Source of the DNA: Paraburkholderia sp. Tr-20389
GTDB lineage: Bacteria; Pseudomonadota; Gammaproteobacteria; Burkholderiales; Burkholderiaceae
Reading direction: 5' to 3'
Length of the DNA stretch: 64,000 nucleotides
NCBI RefSeq assembly: GCF_017104565.1
Contig: NZ_JAAGPD010000047.1
Location: 1-64,000, forward strand
How positions within the stretch are numbered: position 1 is the stretch's first letter; every line of letters begins with the position of its first letter. Shown piece after piece: positions 1 to 8,977 of the stretch. The position numbers and the translations under genes are program-made. The notes beneath the pieces were generated by a model, which saw only the letters and a list, made by a program, of their open reading frames with translations, was not told the origin of the DNA and ran no database searches.

Positions 1-543
1 TCGACGGCGCGTATCGGCGTCGCCACGGCGGCGCTCTATCCGTCCATCAGCATCGGCGCATCGGCGGGCTCGATCGGCGTCGCCGAAGACCTGTTCGGCC
101 CGGCGACGAACCGTTGGGCGTTCGGTCCGCTGATCAGCTGGACCTTCCCGATCAACGGCCAGCGTGCCCGCGTCCACGAAGCGGAAGCGGCGACGAGCGG
201 CGCGCTCGCGCACTTCGACGGCGTCGTGCTGAACGCGCTGCGCGAGACGCAGACGAGCCTGTCCACTTACGCATCCGATACGACGCGCGCCGATGCGTTG
301 CGTACCGCGTACAAGTCGGCCGTGCAGTCGGCGGACGAAACGCATCGTCTGTATGCGGCCGGACGCGAGTCGTTCCTGTCCGACCTCGATGCGACGCGCA
401 CGCTGACGAGTGTCGCCTCGCAAGTGTCGGCGGCCGAAAGCCAGGTCGCGCTCGATCAGGTGAACCTGTTCCTTGCGCTCGGCGGCGGATGGGAAGAGGA
501 CAAACCGAACGCGGACGAAAAAATCGGCGCGAAGGCCGAATAA
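1..543 (+). CDS. RND efflux outer-membrane factor (NodT/OprM family), C-terminal part
   Basis: The reading frame is open from the first base, so the start lies outside the window; 180 residues plus stop are visible. The segment begins ARIGVATAALYPSISIGAS, the conserved core of TolC/OprM/NodT-type outer-membrane channels. These trimeric proteins form the exit duct of tripartite drug or metal efflux pumps, spanning the outer membrane with a long periplasmic helical barrel. The long helices (about residues 60-160) carry the usual repeated Ala, Gln and Glu pattern. The pump and adaptor genes should lie upstream, outside the window. Only 7 bases separate its stop from the convergent hydrolase gene. 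Family is clear; substrate cannot be told. Confidence 0.88.
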   Translation, partial: STARIGVATAALYPSISIGASAGSIGVAEDLFGPATNRWAFGPLISWTFPINGQRARVHEAEAATSGALAHFDGVVLNALRETQTSLSTYASDTTRADALRTAYKSAVQSADETHRLYAAGRESFLSDLDATRTLTSVASQVSAAESQVALDQVNLFLALGGGWEEDKPNADEKIGAKAE

Positions 544-550
544 AGCGAGC

Positions 551-1393
551 CTATTCGGTCCCTTCGAAGACGGTTCTGGCGAACCGCTCGATCACACCGT
601 TGAACAGCGCCGGCCGTTGCAGCGGCGCGAAATGGCTGACGTTCGGCAGCACGATCAGTTCGGCATCGGCGATGCTTTGCGCCAGATAGACCGCATGTTC
701 CTGGCGGATGAACTCGTCGTGCTCGCCGATCGCCACGGTGACGCGCACGCCGATCTGCGCGAGATCCTCTTTCGAGTAATCCGGCTGGGTGCGCTGCATC
801 TCGCTGACGGCGGCGACGAACGCGTCGAAGTCGTCGGGTGTCGTGGACAGCGCCCGATAGTCCGCGCGATGCCGGCTGAAGCAGCGGTCGATCACGGGCG
901 TCGGCACGAATTCCTTCGCACCCCCGGGGTCCATGTTGCACGCGAAGAAGAACACGCCCGCGACGCGCTGCGGCGCGCGCCGGGCGAGTATCAGCGCGGT
1001 GCATGCGCCGTCGCTCCATCCTATGAACGCCGCCTTTTGCACGTGCAGCGCGTCGAGTACGGCGAGCACGTCGGAGGCCATCAGTTCGTAGCTGTAGGGT
1101 TGCGCGTCGCGCGTGCTGCGTCCATGTCCGCGGCTGTCGATCAGGATCACGCGATAACCTGCGCCGACGAGCGCAGGCACCTGATAACCCCAATTGCCGC
1201 GATGCCCGAGGCCGCCGTGCAGCAGCACGACGGTTCGGCCCACTGAGCGCGGGGCCACCGGCGGCTCGCCTGCGTCGTATGCCGACCAGGCAATGCTCGC
1301 GCCGTCATTCTCCACAGCGCCCTCCGCGTCCGCTTCGGGCAGCGGCGCTGCGCCGTGCGATTCGAAGTGCTGCAGATCGTCGTCCTGTTCCAT
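551..1393 (-). CDS. alpha/beta hydrolase
   Basis: 280 residues with the alpha/beta-hydrolase fold. An oxyanion-hole HGGLGHRGNW motif comes first, then the IDSRGHGRS strand-turn, then the nucleophile elbow GWSDGA with Ser127. A catalytic His is expected in the C-terminal NVSHFAPLQ segment. The family hydrolyses esters, lactones or C-C bonds in small molecules; the substrate is unknown. I chose the ATG at 1393 over an upstream GTG at 1426 because AGGGAG lies 10 bases ahead of it. The Asp/Glu-rich first 35 residues look like a flexible extension. It is transcribed divergently from kgtP and converges on the efflux gene. Confidence 0.88.
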   Translation of the reverse strand: MEQDDDLQHFESHGAAPLPEADAEGAVENDGASIAWSAYDAGEPPVAPRSVGRTVVLLHGGLGHRGNWGYQVPALVGAGYRVILIDSRGHGRSTRDAQPYSYELMASDVLAVLDALHVQKAAFIGWSDGACTALILARRAPQRVAGVFFFACNMDPGGAKEFVPTPVIDRCFSRHRADYRALSTTPDDFDAFVAAVSEMQRTQPDYSKEDLAQIGVRVTVAIGEHDEFIRQEHAVYLAQSIADAELIVLPNVSHFAPLQRPALFNGVIERFARTVFEGTE

Positions 1394-1629
1394 GTCGATG
1401 CGTCTCCCTACGATGAAGGCGAACACGTCATTCTGACATCGATCCCGTCATTCGCCGCAAGCGGGTGGCCCGTCGGTGCCGAAGTGGTTCGATGCTTCGT
1501 TTAGTCAATCGAAGTAAACAAAACTGATGGAATCATTTAGAATGCCGAACCAATCCGCCGGCGAGAGCGGAAGGCATGATGAAGTTCAACGTCGAAACTT
1601 TTCTCAGGTCAACATGGAGACGCCCGTCA

Positions 1630-2934
1630 ATGACAGATCTTTACACGCCAGCCGAAATATCCACCAATGATACCCGCCGTCGCGTCCTCGCGATCGTCGG
1701 TGCCTCGTCCGGCAATCTGGTCGAGTGGTTCGATTTCTATGTCTACTCCTTCTGCGCGTTGTACTTCGCACCCGCGTTTTTCCCGGCAGGCAACACGACC
1801 ACGCAGTTGCTCAACACGGCCGGCGTCTTCGCGGCGGGCTTTCTGATGCGCCCCATCGGCGGCTGGTTCTTCGGGCGTCTCGCCGACAAGCACGGACGAC
1901 GCTTCTCGATGATGGTCTCCGTTTTCATGATGTGCGGCGGTTCGCTGGTGATCGCCTGCTTGCCCACCTATGCGCGCATCGGTGCGCTCGCACCCGCGCT
2001 GCTGCTGGTCGCACGGCTCTTCCAGGGGCTGTCGGTCGGCGGCGAATATGGGACCAGTGCAACGTATATGAGCGAAGTCGCGTTGAAGGGCCGCCGCGGT
2101 TTTTTCGCGTCGTTCCAGTACGTGACGCTGATCGGCGGACAACTGTTTGCGCTGCTCGTGCTGGTGATCCTCCAGCAGTTGCTCACCACCGACGAACTGA
2201 AGGCATGGGGCTGGCGCATTCCTTTCGGCATCGGTGCAGTTGCGGCGCTGATCGCGCTCTACCTGCGCCGCTCCCTCGACGAAACGACGACGGCCGAGAC
2301 ACGCCGCCGCAAGGAAGCCGGCACGCTTGGCGGCATGTGGCAGCACAAGGGCGCCTTCTTTACGGTGCTAGGCTTCACGGCAGGCGGTTCGCTCGTCTTC
2401 TACACCTTCACGACGTACATGCAGAAGTATCTGGTCAACACGGCAGGCATGCCGGCGAAGACAGCAAGCAATGTGATGACGGCGGCGCTGTTCGTCTTCA
2501 TGGTCATCCAGCCGTTTTTCGGCGCGCTGTCGGACCGGATCGGGCGTCGCCGGTCGATGCTGCTGTTCGGCTTCTTCGCAACGCTTGGGACGGTGCCTTT
2601 GTTGCATGCGTTGAAGGATGTGACGAGTCCCGTGATCGCGTTCCTGCTGATCGTGGTCGCGCTGGCCATCGTGAGTTTCTATACGTCGATCAGCGGCCTG
2701 ATCAAGGCCGAAATGTTCCCGCCTGAAGTCCGGGCGCTCGGTGTCGGGCTGTCGTATGCGGTTGCGAATGCGATCTTCGGCGGGTCGGCGGAATATGTCG
2801 CGCTGTGGCTCAAGCAGGCGGGCAGCGAATCGATGTTCTACTGGTACGTGACCGCGCTTTGTGCGATCGCCTGTCTCGTGTCGTTCCGCATGCGCGATCC
2901 GGCGCGCGAGGGATATTTGCGCAACGAGGCTTGA
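1630..2934 (+). CDS. kgtP: alpha-ketoglutarate permease (MFS, metabolite:H+ symporter family)
   Basis: 434 residues with twelve predicted membrane helices, matching the 432-residue E. coli KgtP closely. Conserved blocks are visible throughout: [18 protein letters not shown] in helix 1, [10 protein letters not shown] in the loop between helices 2 and 3, [17 protein letters not shown] in helix 4 and [17 protein letters not shown] near the end. It imports 2-oxoglutarate with protons across the inner membrane. The chosen ATG has GGAG ten bases upstream; an in-frame ATG at 1576 has no such signal. A TAGAAT -10-like hexamer sits at 1538-1543. The neighbouring islet genes have no obvious tie to 2-oxoglutarate uptake. 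Confidence 0.94.
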   Translation: MTDLYTPAEISTNDTRRRVLAIVGASSGNLVEWFDFYVYSFCALYFAPAFFPAGNTTTQLLNTAGVFAAGFLMRPIGGWFFGRLADKHGRRFSMMVSVFMMCGGSLVIACLPTYARIGALAPALLLVARLFQGLSVGGEYGTSATYMSEVALKGRRGFFASFQYVTLIGGQLFALLVLVILQQLLTTDELKAWGWRIPFGIGAVAALIALYLRRSLDETTTAETRRRKEAGTLGGMWQHKGAFFTVLGFTAGGSLVFYTFTTYMQKYLVNTAGMPAKTASNVMTAALFVFMVIQPFFGALSDRIGRRRSMLLFGFFATLGTVPLLHALKDVTSPVIAFLLIVVALAIVSFYTSISGLIKAEMFPPEVRALGVGLSYAVANAIFGGSAEYVALWLKQAGSESMFYWYVTALCAIACLVSFRMRDPAREGYLRNEA

Positions 2935-2971
2935 ACGACCTGGAATCGACAGATCAATCGGATGCCACGTG

Positions 2972-3000
2972 GCCGTCTCGCACGTTTTTGTCGAGACGGC
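2972..3000 (+). terminator. inverted repeat after kgtP, possible terminator
   Basis: Nine-base arms GCCGTCTCG and CGAGACGGC enclose an 11-base T-rich loop, 38 bases after the kgtP stop. No T run follows the stem, so it may only be a processing or pausing hairpin. Confidence 0.35.
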
Positions 3001-3062
3001 TGGCAGGAGCGAGACATCAGGCGCGTTCACTCCATGCGCTTGGGTTGTGTTTCCTGTTCGCA

Positions 3063-5159
3063 TCAACCTCCATCATAAGGCTCCCCTATCCCGTGGTCAG
3101 GGTTCGCCTTGTTATACGTTTGCCGTATCTGCTCTCTCAGTTTGCCTTCGGCTTCCTCTGCCTTCCACTTTTCAAACTGGTCAGCCATACCGCCGCAAAT
3201 GACGCCTATGATCGTGAGAACCATGGACGCGATCGGTCCGACGACGGGAATGAAGCCGATTGGCCCCGCGATCAAGGCCATACAGGCACTGGCGAAAGCG
3301 AGCCGGTCCTGTTCGGTCAGTTCGCCGTTCTTCTGTTTCTTCAGATAGTCGTCGAGCGCAATTCCAAACGTGATCCCGCCGAAAGCCGTATTGACACCTG
3401 TCGGTATCAACTGCATGCGCAGCGGCTTCGATATCTTCATCCATTCGGGCCAGCTATCGGTTTGCTTTAGCCACGTATCCTGCACACGTGAGAAGTTTTT
3501 TCCATACTTGTCCGCCCAGGCCTTCAACCGCGATTCGGCTTCCTCGCGCGGAAGCCCGCGCAGACTCTTCAAGTCACGGAGCGCTTCTGTCGACTGCTTG
3601 AGCAGGTCGGCGCTTTGATCCATCGCTTTGTTGAACACATCATAGGCCGAGCGTTTGAGATCGGCATAGTGATCGAGTTGCTTCACAATCGCGATCACTT
3701 CCTGATCACCCGAGCGTCTGGCCTCTTCGAGGGTAGATATCCCGCGCAACTTGAGTTTCAGCACTAGCGGCTGGGCTTGCTCGTCAATTTTCACGATGTT
3801 TTCGTGCGTGTCCTTCGCGATTTCAAGCGCACGTTTCTTGAGCCCGTCCCCGATCTCGTTCATTTGATAATAGTCGGGCGCGATTTCGTGCACTGAATCC
3901 TGCAGCACGAGTTGCTGATCGTCTTGAGGTGTCGCGTTGAGCTTGGCGATCACCTGTTGACGAATTCCTTCCTGCCCCTCGGATACCTTGTCGTCAATCG
4001 TGTGAGTCGCTGCGTCGCCGTCCTGATCCACCTTGGCGGCAAGCGGATCATCTGGCGCAAAGTTCGCAAAGTCAGGACTGTTTGATGCGACGGGCGTCGT
4101 CGGCTTCGCCGCCTTCGGACTGGTTGACGCTGTCGGCATGTCCTGATCCACCGCCGGACTAGCTGACGCCTCGGGCGTCGTCGGATTCCGCACTGCCTGA
4201 CTGGTTGACGCCGGGGGCGTCGTCGAATTCTCCGCCGGACTGTTTGACGCCGTGGAGGTCGTTGGATTCCGCACCGCCTGACTGGCTGCCCTCTGCTGCT
4301 GCAGCGTGCGACTGCGTGCAAGATGATTGCCGGCATCGGTCCCGACGCCAATGACCAGTTCGTTGGCGCCTTGACCAAACGACGCAAATGCTGCGAGGAA
4401 GTCCTTCGTTGGATCCTCACCTTTGCTCGCCTTCTGGAGCCCTGACAGCAAGGCGGAGATGCCTTTCGCGAGGTAGCTTGCGCCCGCGTTGAGGCGCGTA
4501 CCCAACAGGACACCCGACCGGGTGTACGGGCCGGTATTGTCGAGCATGGCCAATCGAGGCTGTTGCAGTTTTCCGAGCAACGTGCCCTTCAGCACGTTCG
4601 AATTATTGAAACGCGCCCAGTCGAAAATCAACGCGCGGGTGAAGGTGCTTGCCGACTTGCCGTACTTGGCATAGCGGTCCGCGTCGGATTGATGAGAAAT
4701 TTTCGGTGGGTCGATTTGCGCACGTGCACGAATGGATTCAGGCGATTCGCCTGGGGGAGCGTTAGCGATCGCCCTGGTCAGCCGATCGATCTTGTTCTGC
4801 TTTTCCGTCGAAAGAGGCTCATTTGTGTACAACCGCATCACCTGATCGAGCGCCAACAGAAACGCGATCACGTCGTCGGTCGCGTCCTTGCCATTCTGCA
4901 TGTCGTCAAGCACGCGGTCCAACACTATGCTCAACTGGTCTGCCTTCTCTGCCGTGTCAATGGCAAGGACTTGCTCGGTCGCCTGTTGTCTCGCCTTCTC
5001 ATAGCGAGGATCGGATCGCGAATCGGGTGAAGCGGCTCCGGCGTCTTGCGCATGATCATTCTGCGGCGACTTGCCATTCACATCGGCGTTACTGTCATCT
5101 GACTTTTTCTGTTCGGAATGGTGATGCCAGGAAGGGTTGCTGTGTGCATCGATTTTCAT
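3063..5159 (-). CDS. HrpK-like type III effector/translocon-type protein
   Basis: 698 residues with no signal peptide and a very hydrophilic N-terminus rich in Ser, Asn, Asp and His, as seen in type III secreted proteins. Residues about 50-285 are helical. Residues 293-361 form a low-complexity linker of 13-14-residue repeats around NPTTPxAS. Residues 395-580 are long amphipathic helices. Two hydrophobic stretches near 592-601 and 620-658 (including ALIAGPIGFIPVVGPIASMV) could insert into a membrane. This architecture recalls HrpK-domain proteins annotated in Burkholderiales; the match is from memory and moderate. The ATG at 5159 is preceded by AGGAG with 5-base spacing, which decides it over the ATG at 5189. 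Function is inferred, not shown. Confidence 0.6.
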   Translation of the reverse strand: MKIDAHSNPSWHHHSEQKKSDDSNADVNGKSPQNDHAQDAGAASPDSRSDPRYEKARQQATEQVLAIDTAEKADQLSIVLDRVLDDMQNGKDATDDVIAFLLALDQVMRLYTNEPLSTEKQNKIDRLTRAIANAPPGESPESIRARAQIDPPKISHQSDADRYAKYGKSASTFTRALIFDWARFNNSNVLKGTLLGKLQQPRLAMLDNTGPYTRSGVLLGTRLNAGASYLAKGISALLSGLQKASKGEDPTKDFLAAFASFGQGANELVIGVGTDAGNHLARSRTLQQQRAASQAVRNPTTSTASNSPAENSTTPPASTSQAVRNPTTPEASASPAVDQDMPTASTSPKAAKPTTPVASNSPDFANFAPDDPLAAKVDQDGDAATHTIDDKVSEGQEGIRQQVIAKLNATPQDDQQLVLQDSVHEIAPDYYQMNEIGDGLKKRALEIAKDTHENIVKIDEQAQPLVLKLKLRGISTLEEARRSGDQEVIAIVKQLDHYADLKRSAYDVFNKAMDQSADLLKQSTEALRDLKSLRGLPREEAESRLKAWADKYGKNFSRVQDTWLKQTDSWPEWMKISKPLRMQLIPTGVNTAFGGITFGIALDDYLKKQKNGELTEQDRLAFASACMALIAGPIGFIPVVGPIASMVLTIIGVICGGMADQFEKWKAEEAEGKLREQIRQTYNKANPDHGIGEPYDGG
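4077..4283 (-). repeat. tandem 39-42 bp repeat coding a Thr/Pro/Ser linker
   Basis: About five degenerate units are recognisable on the plus strand by the recurring GACTGGTTGACGCC-like start and GGCGTCGTCGG core. Each unit codes 13-14 residues of the form SPxxxNPTTPxAS. The array links two helical halves of the HrpK-like protein and would be expected to vary in length between strains. Confidence 0.75.
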
Positions 5160-5514
5160 ACGAACTCCTGATGGATGCGCCTCCATCATCGTGACGAGCC
5201 GCCCTTGGCGCAGATGAGCGGAAACTCATCGTAGGAAGTCGCGCCTGGCTGCGCATGATGCAATTACATTTTGTATTGGTTTGTATCGCCTATTTATTTC
5301 GACAGCTTATTCAATCAATGCCGATCTATTTTTATCGCTGCCCGCGGCTGCAATACCTCGATACAAATGAATGACCCGGTACCACAGATGAAATCGGCTC
5401 ACTCGCACACTGTAGACGCCGTGCCCTGCGCGGCCATGTCGCGATGATCGAAGATGAGGATTCGGAAAAGGGTTTCGCGACACGTCCATCTCGTTCACTG
5501 AAAAGGATGAAATC
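5160..5514. promoter_or_regulatory. AT-rich divergent intergenic region of two effector-like genes
   Basis: This 355-base gap separates the start codons of the HrpK-like and metalloprotease-repeat genes. Its centre (about 5260-5335) is clearly AT-richer than its surroundings. Nine-base inverted arms TTTGTATCG (5280-5288) and CGATACAAA (5359-5367) flank this centre. It should hold both promoters. I found no exact TTCG-N16-TTCG box. Confidence 0.5.
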
Positions 5515-7650
5515 ATGGATACGAAACTGCAACCCGTCACTGGCAATGAAGCATTTTGGGGTGACGTAAAACTCACTCCAAGCCAACTCGATCTCGTCAA
5601 CAAGAGTCCGACTTTGGTTGCGCAGATTCATGAAGGCGATGCCCGGGTCGCGGCGGGCGACTATCGACCCATTGCGGTGAGAACCGATCTCCCTGGCGAT
5701 GGGGGCGGAGCATACGATCCGGAGACGAAACGAATCATTATTCCGCCCCGTACTTTTAGCAGCGAGGACAATTCCGGGCTAGGCACGTTTGCTCACGAAA
5801 TGGGCCATTTCATCTACGCGCCTCAAGACACGGAGTTTGAACGGAAATATCTCGCGCACGTCAATCCCCGCGATCCAGGCGCCTACAACACCAGTGCGAT
5901 GCTCTACGTCCGCGCCGAGAGCGAAGCGGAGTACAACACCGGGAAGATCAGGAAGGAGATCGCGCAGAACACTGCGACGCCGGGGAATCCAGGAACGTCC
6001 ATCACTGAAGGTAACGCGACGATCGATGCGATCGACCACGCGGAAGCAAATCGCCCTCAAGGCCTGACGGAAAAGCAGAACGAAAATCGGCTGATCCGCA
6101 GGGGGATGGAAGCGATGGCGACTTCCGGTGGTCACGGCGCTACAGGCTCCTATGACTACTATGCTCATCGAAGCACGGGCGCAGCCCCGATTGAGCCGGG
6201 CGGCGTAGCCTCAGCCCGCTACGAGGGTAACGACACGACCGGCGACATCACATCGGCAAGCGAGCACTGGCAGTCTGGAGACGTGTCCACCCAGAACTAC
6301 AAGGACGGCAAGCTCCAGTCGACACAGACAGTCGACCCTTCGGGCAAACCGTTGCAAACGTCGTCCTATGCCTACAAGACCGACGACAGCTACGGCGTGA
6401 CCGTCAAGGACGGCAATGGCCGAACGATCCAGCAAAGCGACTTCAACGCTGACCGCTCGGGTGTCGAACGTGGCTTCAACGCTGACGGATCACGGTCGGA
6501 GACCCGATTCAACGGACACAACCAGACCATGCAGATGACCCAGTACGATCCCAAAGGCCGTGAAAAGCAGAAGGATCATTTCGACCCGAGCGACGGGCGC
6601 GACACAAACCAGGTCGTCACGCATCCGGACGGGAGCCGCACCCTTTACTCGTTCAACGATCGACGCACGGTTGGACTGCAAAACGAGTATGACGCGAACG
6701 GCAAGCCCGTTGCGTCGTATCGTTACGACGGGTCGGGCCGCGTGACTTCGACCACAAGGTACAGGGCGGACGGCACCCGCACCGTCGACACGGTCGGGGC
6801 TGACGGTACGGGCAAGCAGGTCAGCATCGACAAGCAAGGAAACAGATCGCCGGAAAAGACCGTGACCTACGACCAGGCGACCCGGCAGTCGCTCACTGAT
6901 AGAAGCGAAAACGCAGCAAACGTAGCGCCGCCGCAACCTGTTGGGGCAGGAAATGCGCTTGGCGGTCAGAAGAATTATTACGATCCCGCCAACAATCGGT
7001 TGACCAATCAGATCATCACGAACCCGGACGGCAGCAAGACGCTCAATTCGTATACCGACGAAAATTTGCTGGGTTCCCAAGTCCAATACGGCCCCGATGG
7101 AAAGCGAGTCAGTTCGACGTCCTTCAATCCCCAGCAAGGAGATTTGAATCAACGCGTGACTTACGGAGCCGATGGCGGCCGCGAAGTCACGCACGTCGAT
7201 CACGATGCCCGCACCGTTAAATCGACGACTTACAACGCCCAAAACCAGGTCACGACCGTGCGTACGACAACCCCGGACAGCGAGCAAACCGAACACTACG
7301 ACCCGGAGACCGGCAGTGTCACGGTTCACGCCACACTGAACGGTGACGGCAGCCGCAGCGTGAGTTCGGGTAATGTGTTCGGACACGAAGGCGCGAGATC
7401 GACTTACGACAGAAACGGCAAAGAAACGTCTTCCGTCAGCTACAACCCGAACGAAGGCACGGGAACGCTGACGTATGTCACGCGCAATCCCGACGGCAGC
7501 CGGGATGTCGACAAGGTCGATAGCAGCCAGCACACCTTCTACTCCGTCGACAGCAACGGACAGGTCCACAACCGGAAAAGCATTCCGCTCTCTTCCGGCG
7601 ATAAGGATGCGCTCGCACAGTGGAAGTCCGGTTGGCAGACTCAATCATAA
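5515..7650 (+). CDS. putative secreted zinc metalloprotease with YD/RHS-like repeats
   Basis: 711 residues with no signal peptide or membrane helix. The N-terminal part carries TFAHEMGHFIY, an HExxH zinc motif with His94, Glu95 and His98. An acidic cluster AESEAEYN at 134-141 could supply the third zinc ligand, as in gluzincin-like peptidases. From about residue 235 to 685 the protein is built of degenerate units of the YDxxGxxxxxxxYxxDGSRxV type, resembling YD/RHS repeats. Residues 354-405 and 487-538 are an obvious internal duplication (both contain TNQ, PDGS and DGK/ANGK landmarks). AAGGA lies seven bases before the ATG. It is divergent from the HrpK-like gene. A secreted effector or toxin is likely but unproven; the repeats might also serve adhesion. 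Confidence 0.6.
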   Translation: MDTKLQPVTGNEAFWGDVKLTPSQLDLVNKSPTLVAQIHEGDARVAAGDYRPIAVRTDLPGDGGGAYDPETKRIIIPPRTFSSEDNSGLGTFAHEMGHFIYAPQDTEFERKYLAHVNPRDPGAYNTSAMLYVRAESEAEYNTGKIRKEIAQNTATPGNPGTSITEGNATIDAIDHAEANRPQGLTEKQNENRLIRRGMEAMATSGGHGATGSYDYYAHRSTGAAPIEPGGVASARYEGNDTTGDITSASEHWQSGDVSTQNYKDGKLQSTQTVDPSGKPLQTSSYAYKTDDSYGVTVKDGNGRTIQQSDFNADRSGVERGFNADGSRSETRFNGHNQTMQMTQYDPKGREKQKDHFDPSDGRDTNQVVTHPDGSRTLYSFNDRRTVGLQNEYDANGKPVASYRYDGSGRVTSTTRYRADGTRTVDTVGADGTGKQVSIDKQGNRSPEKTVTYDQATRQSLTDRSENAANVAPPQPVGAGNALGGQKNYYDPANNRLTNQIITNPDGSKTLNSYTDENLLGSQVQYGPDGKRVSSTSFNPQQGDLNQRVTYGADGGREVTHVDHDARTVKSTTYNAQNQVTTVRTTTPDSEQTEHYDPETGSVTVHATLNGDGSRSVSSGNVFGHEGARSTYDRNGKETSSVSYNPNEGTGTLTYVTRNPDGSRDVDKVDSSQHTFYSVDSNGQVHNRKSIPLSSGDKDALAQWKSGWQTQS

Positions 7651-7671
7651 AAACAGACACGGTGCATGAAA

Positions 7672-7696
7672 AAGCCCGCGCGCGATGCGCGGGCTT
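7672..7696. terminator. bidirectional intrinsic terminator
   Basis: A 10-bp perfect stem AAGCCCGCGC/GCGCGGGCTT has a 5-base loop. On the minus strand the stem is followed by TTTTT and serves the MFS gene ending at 7748. On the plus strand it follows the metalloprotease-repeat gene and is succeeded by a weaker T-containing run. Confidence 0.85.
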
Positions 7697-7747
7697 CGCT
7701 GTTTGGCGCTTCTCGATCGACGTCATGACGGCGACAATCGCCAAGAT

Positions 7748-8977
7748 TCACTCGACGCTGTCCGGCGACCTCTCGCTCAACGAAGCAACGCGCACCCGAT
7801 TTGCGCCGATGCCCGCCAGCACGACGACAAGCCCCAGCGTCCCCATCCCGAGCGAAATCGCGACGACCACCGCGCTCATCCGCCCATTGCCAGCGAACAT
7901 GCCGACCAGCAAACCCGCCAGCGGCTGCGTCAGATTGTTGAGCATGATGACGACGCCGAGCGTCTTGCCGTAGTCCTTGGCCGGAATGATCGCCTGCCGC
8001 ACGCTGCGGATGTAGATGCTGAACATCTTGTCGAAGCCGACGATCAGCAGAAAGCCTGCGACGTAACCCCATACGGAAGGACTCAGGCCCGCGAGCAGGC
8101 CGCCCGCGAAGATAGCGAGAAACGACGTCAGCCCCAAGGCCTTGCGCGGTATCCGCACGCGTGCGATCAGCAGGAGGATCACGATCGTCGCGACGGCGCC
8201 CGCCGTCTGCACGAACGTGTAGAACGCATCCGGCCGGCGATGCAGACCCGTCACCATCGCGGCGGAGCTCGCGAGCGTCACGCCGATCACGAGATTCTCG
8301 GCAGCGGCGAGCGCGACGAGTCTTCCCAGACCCGGCAGCCGCACGACATGCGCGAGGCCCGTTTTCACAGGCGCGAGCCATTCGAACGCGGCGGCGTGCT
8401 CATGCGCCGTCCATTCGAACGCGCTGGCCCGCTGCCAGAGAAGCGTCGCGGCATCGGCGGCGAAGAACAGCAGTGCGGCCGCGCCCACCACGTATTCCCA
8501 GCGCCACCAGCCGAGCAGCACACCCGCGAGCATCGGGCCGAGCACGACGCCGACCTGATCGGCGATCTGCGCATACGACAGCACCTTCTCGAAGCGCTCC
8601 GACCTGAACACCTGCGGCAGCAGCACTTCTCGCGCGACCAGCCCCTGGCTCGTCAACGCACCGCATACGGCCGACAACGCGATCAGCCAGCCGATTCCGC
8701 CGACGACGGCAAAGCCCGCGATGCCCGCCGCACACGCTATCGCGCGAAAACGCTGGCTCGCGCGCAGCACCGTGACGGGCGACATGCGATCGCACAACGC
8801 GCCGCACACGGGAAACACGAGATAGCGCGGGAACGCCTCGATGAAGAACGCGATGCCCGACCATGTCGCCTGTTGCGTGGTCTGAAACACGACGAGCGGC
8901 ACGAGAAAAAGCAGAATCTGGTCCGCGAGCCGCGAGAAGAACAGCGATGCGAAGAATGCCTGATGTTGAGCACGCAT
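7748..8977 (-). CDS. MFS transporter (EntS/MFS_3-like exporter)
   Basis: 409 residues with about twelve membrane helices. The start region MRAQHQAFFASLFFSRLADQ leads straight into helix 1, typical of the MFS_3 group that includes the enterobactin exporter EntS. GALCDRMSP is the cytoplasmic loop between helices 2 and 3. Inner-membrane efflux of a small molecule is likely; the substrate is unknown. The upstream in-frame extension to 9196 is rich in Arg and Cys, unlike a membrane transporter, so I start at ATG 8977, although no strong Shine-Dalgarno sequence is seen. The gene sits between two effector-like genes inside the accessory islet and may export something related or simply be a passenger. 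Confidence 0.8.
   Translation of the reverse strand: MRAQHQAFFASLFFSRLADQILLFLVPLVVFQTTQQATWSGIAFFIEAFPRYLVFPVCGALCDRMSPVTVLRASQRFRAIACAAGIAGFAVVGGIGWLIALSAVCGALTSQGLVAREVLLPQVFRSERFEKVLSYAQIADQVGVVLGPMLAGVLLGWWRWEYVVGAAALLFFAADAATLLWQRASAFEWTAHEHAAAFEWLAPVKTGLAHVVRLPGLGRLVALAAAENLVIGVTLASSAAMVTGLHRRPDAFYTFVQTAGAVATIVILLLIARVRIPRKALGLTSFLAIFAGGLLAGLSPSVWGYVAGFLLIVGFDKMFSIYIRSVRQAIIPAKDYGKTLGVVIMLNNLTQPLAGLLVGMFAGNGRMSAVVVAISLGMGTLGLVVVLAGIGANRVRVASLSERSPDSVE

Noticed and set aside
36-266. Short ORFs opposite the efflux protein at the window start
   Set aside because: The plus-strand frame matches the outer-membrane efflux family through the whole stretch.
5474-5498. TTCGC-N15-TTCAC, close to a PIP or hrpII box
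   Set aside because: It has a mismatch and lies only 17 bases before the start codon, too near for a promoter box. No exact TTCG-N16-TTCG was found before any of the three effector-like genes.
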